NCBI GenBank assembly: GCA_029565375.1
Contig: JAKQOF010000090.1
Coordinates: forward strand, 1-7,214
Length of the DNA: 7,214 nucleotides
DNA from: a bacterium
GTDB taxonomy: Bacteria; Patescibacteriota; Saccharimonadia; Saccharimonadales; Saccharimonadaceae
Direction of reading: 5' to 3'
Shown here: in pieces, positions 5,884-7,214 of the stretch
How the letters are laid out: each line of letters opens with the position of its first letter
Numbering within the stretch: position 1 is the stretch's first letter
Position numbers and translations under genes: made by a program
The notes under the pieces: generated by a model
What the model was told of the DNA's origin: nothing
The model's input: only the letters and a program-made list of their open reading frames with translations
Database searches by the model: none

Positions 5884-7214
5884 ATGGCAAAAAAGAAAAA
5901 ATCCTCACGCAAAAAAGCTCCCATCAAACATTCTGCACCCAAGCACAGCTTGCCGAACGGCTTTTGGGCGCAAGTAGGGGCAGTCTTTCTTGTTGCGGTA
6001 TCATTGCTGTTTGTCGTTGCCTGGTTTGGTGCTGGCGGCCCGGTTCTTGAGTGGCTCTACAACGTCACGCTCGACACCATAGGTTACGCCGTATACGTCG
6101 TGCCACTCCTCTTTATATATGTCGCTGTCGAGATCTTCCGTGCCGAGGATAACCGCTTGCCGTTTGTCATGAAGCTGGCGACGGTCACGTCAATTGTGTG
6201 GTTTGCAGCACTCTTTGGTCTGTTGAAAAACCAAGACGGCACAACGACAGGTGGCTATGTTGGTGACCTGGTTAATAGTGGCACACTGACACTGGTCAAC
6301 GGCGGTGTTGCGGCATTTGTATATGTTCTTCTGATCCTTATTACTGTGCTATTTATCATCCGCGTCTCGCCGTTTACCGTTATTAAAAAGCTATGGGACA
6401 TGACACGCCGTGACGACCGTGAGCAAGAGGCAAACGTCAAGGTGATGAAGAACGCTGCCGCCATCGACGCTCAAAAGACACCAGTCAGTGAGTTCAAACT
6501 TAACGCTGGCGTGCCAACACTTGATATTGACGATACCAAACCAACGCGTTTGTCTAACTTTAAAAACAGTGTCAAACAGGACAAGGTCGCCGAAGACCAA
6601 GCAGCCCTCGTGACGATTAGTGATCCCAACTGGGAAGCACCAAGCCTTGAGTTGCTTGAGAAAAAGCAGTCGCCAGCCGATGCAGGTGACGTGCAGCAAA
6701 ACGCCAAGATTATTAAGGACACACTCCGTGAGTTTGATATTGATGTCGACATGGAGGGCGCAAACATTGGTCCAAAGGTAACGCAGTACACCTTGCGTCC
6801 ACCAAGTGGCGTCAAACTATCTAAGATCGCAGCACTCGAGACGAACATTGCCCTCAACCTGGCTGCACAAAGTTTGCGTATTGAAGCACCAATCCCTGGC
6901 CAAAAGGCTGTTGGTATCGAAGTGCCAAACCGCAAGGCAGCTGATGTTCGCTTGCACGCCATTCTTACCAGTCCACAGTGGGGTTCGACACGCGAGCCAC
7001 TCGCATTTGCCATTGGTAAAGACATCTCTGGTGACGCCGTCATCGGTGAGCTTAACCGTATGCCGCACCTTTTGATCGCTGGACAGACCAACTCTGGTAA
7101 GTCCGTTATGGTCAACACATTGCTCACCAGCTTGCTGTATCACAACAGTCCAAGCGAGCTAAAGCTTATTTTGGTTGACCCAAAGCAAGTTGAAATGGCA
7201 GCCTACCAAGACAT
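5884..7214 (+). CDS. ftsK: DNA translocase FtsK/SpoIIIE family, C-terminally cut by the window
   Basis: This protein is predicted to anchor in the membrane at the division site and pump DNA so that chromosomes clear the septum. The first 443 codons are present. A lysine-rich start (MAKKKKSSRKK) precedes four membrane helices at about 27-49, 66-82, 98-114 and 141-159. A charged linker of roughly 110 residues follows. The FtsK alpha domain (about 270-395) contains GPKVTQYTL and IPGQKAVGIEVPN. The ATPase domain begins with MPHLLIAG and Walker A GQTNSGKS at 400-407. LILVDPKQVEM follows shortly before the window edge; Walker B and the DNA-reading gamma domain would lie beyond it. The Walker A fourth position is Asn where many FtsK proteins have Gly, but the P-loop pattern is kept. 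ATG at 5884 is the natural start and has no Shine-Dalgarno sequence. The gene has its own strong promoter upstream. Confidence 0.95.
   Translation, partial: MAKKKKSSRKKAPIKHSAPKHSLPNGFWAQVGAVFLVAVSLLFVVAWFGAGGPVLEWLYNVTLDTIGYAVYVVPLLFIYVAVEIFRAEDNRLPFVMKLATVTSIVWFAALFGLLKNQDGTTTGGYVGDLVNSGTLTLVNGGVAAFVYVLLILITVLFIIRVSPFTVIKKLWDMTRRDDREQEANVKVMKNAAAIDAQKTPVSEFKLNAGVPTLDIDDTKPTRLSNFKNSVKQDKVAEDQAALVTISDPNWEAPSLELLEKKQSPADAGDVQQNAKIIKDTLREFDIDVDMEGANIGPKVTQYTLRPPSGVKLSKIAALETNIALNLAAQSLRIEAPIPGQKAVGIEVPNRKAADVRLHAILTSPQWGSTREPLAFAIGKDISGDAVIGELNRMPHLLIAGQTNSGKSVMVNTLLTSLLYHNSPSELKLILVDPKQVEMAAYQD

Noticed and set aside
6471..7127. Minus-strand open frame of 218 codons opposite ftsK
   Set aside because: The plus strand here encodes the FtsK alpha domain and Walker A motif in frame. 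The minus frame shows no family features.

Overview
The window looks like a bacterial chromosome segment with balanced base composition. It carries compact housekeeping genes, most likely from a Candidatus Saccharibacteria (TM7) or related Patescibacteria genome. This placement is an inference. It rests on the short intergenic gaps, an RNase J with a long asparagine/arginine-rich N-terminal extension, -10 boxes sitting directly on start codons, and the gene content. No marker gene (16S, ribosomal protein) is present to prove it.

Layout. On the minus strand at the left are guaA (GMP synthase) and, 3 bases after its stop, the first 55 codons of a TauE/SafE-type (TSUP) membrane transporter that runs off the window. 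Divergent from guaA, on the plus strand, is a two-gene unit: a family 4-like uracil-DNA glycosylase that has lost most of its iron-sulfur cysteines, followed after 2 bases by RNase J. A long GC-rich hairpin follows. Next is a single minus-strand gene of unknown function (149 codons) whose composition is strikingly different, with almost every codon ending in G or C. It has its own promoter and Shine-Dalgarno site and ends in the hairpin. Divergent from it is an RBBP9/YdeN-type serine hydrolase, then a strong promoter and a DNA translocase of the FtsK/SpoIIIE family, cut by the right edge of the window.

The housekeeping genes serve nucleotide supply (guaA), DNA repair (the glycosylase), RNA processing and decay (RNase J) and chromosome segregation (FtsK). 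The unknown GC-rich gene looks like a self-contained cassette inserted between two such units, in the manner of a phage 'moron'. It is the best candidate here for something undescribed.

Initiation signals differ by position. Genes inside a transcription unit, and the GC-rich gene, have clear Shine-Dalgarno sequences. The genes that begin units (guaA, the hydrolase, ftsK) instead have TATAAT-like boxes 6 to 10 bases before the start codon, which suggests leaderless or nearly leaderless messages. No rRNA, tRNA, CRISPR array, transposase or integrase was seen.
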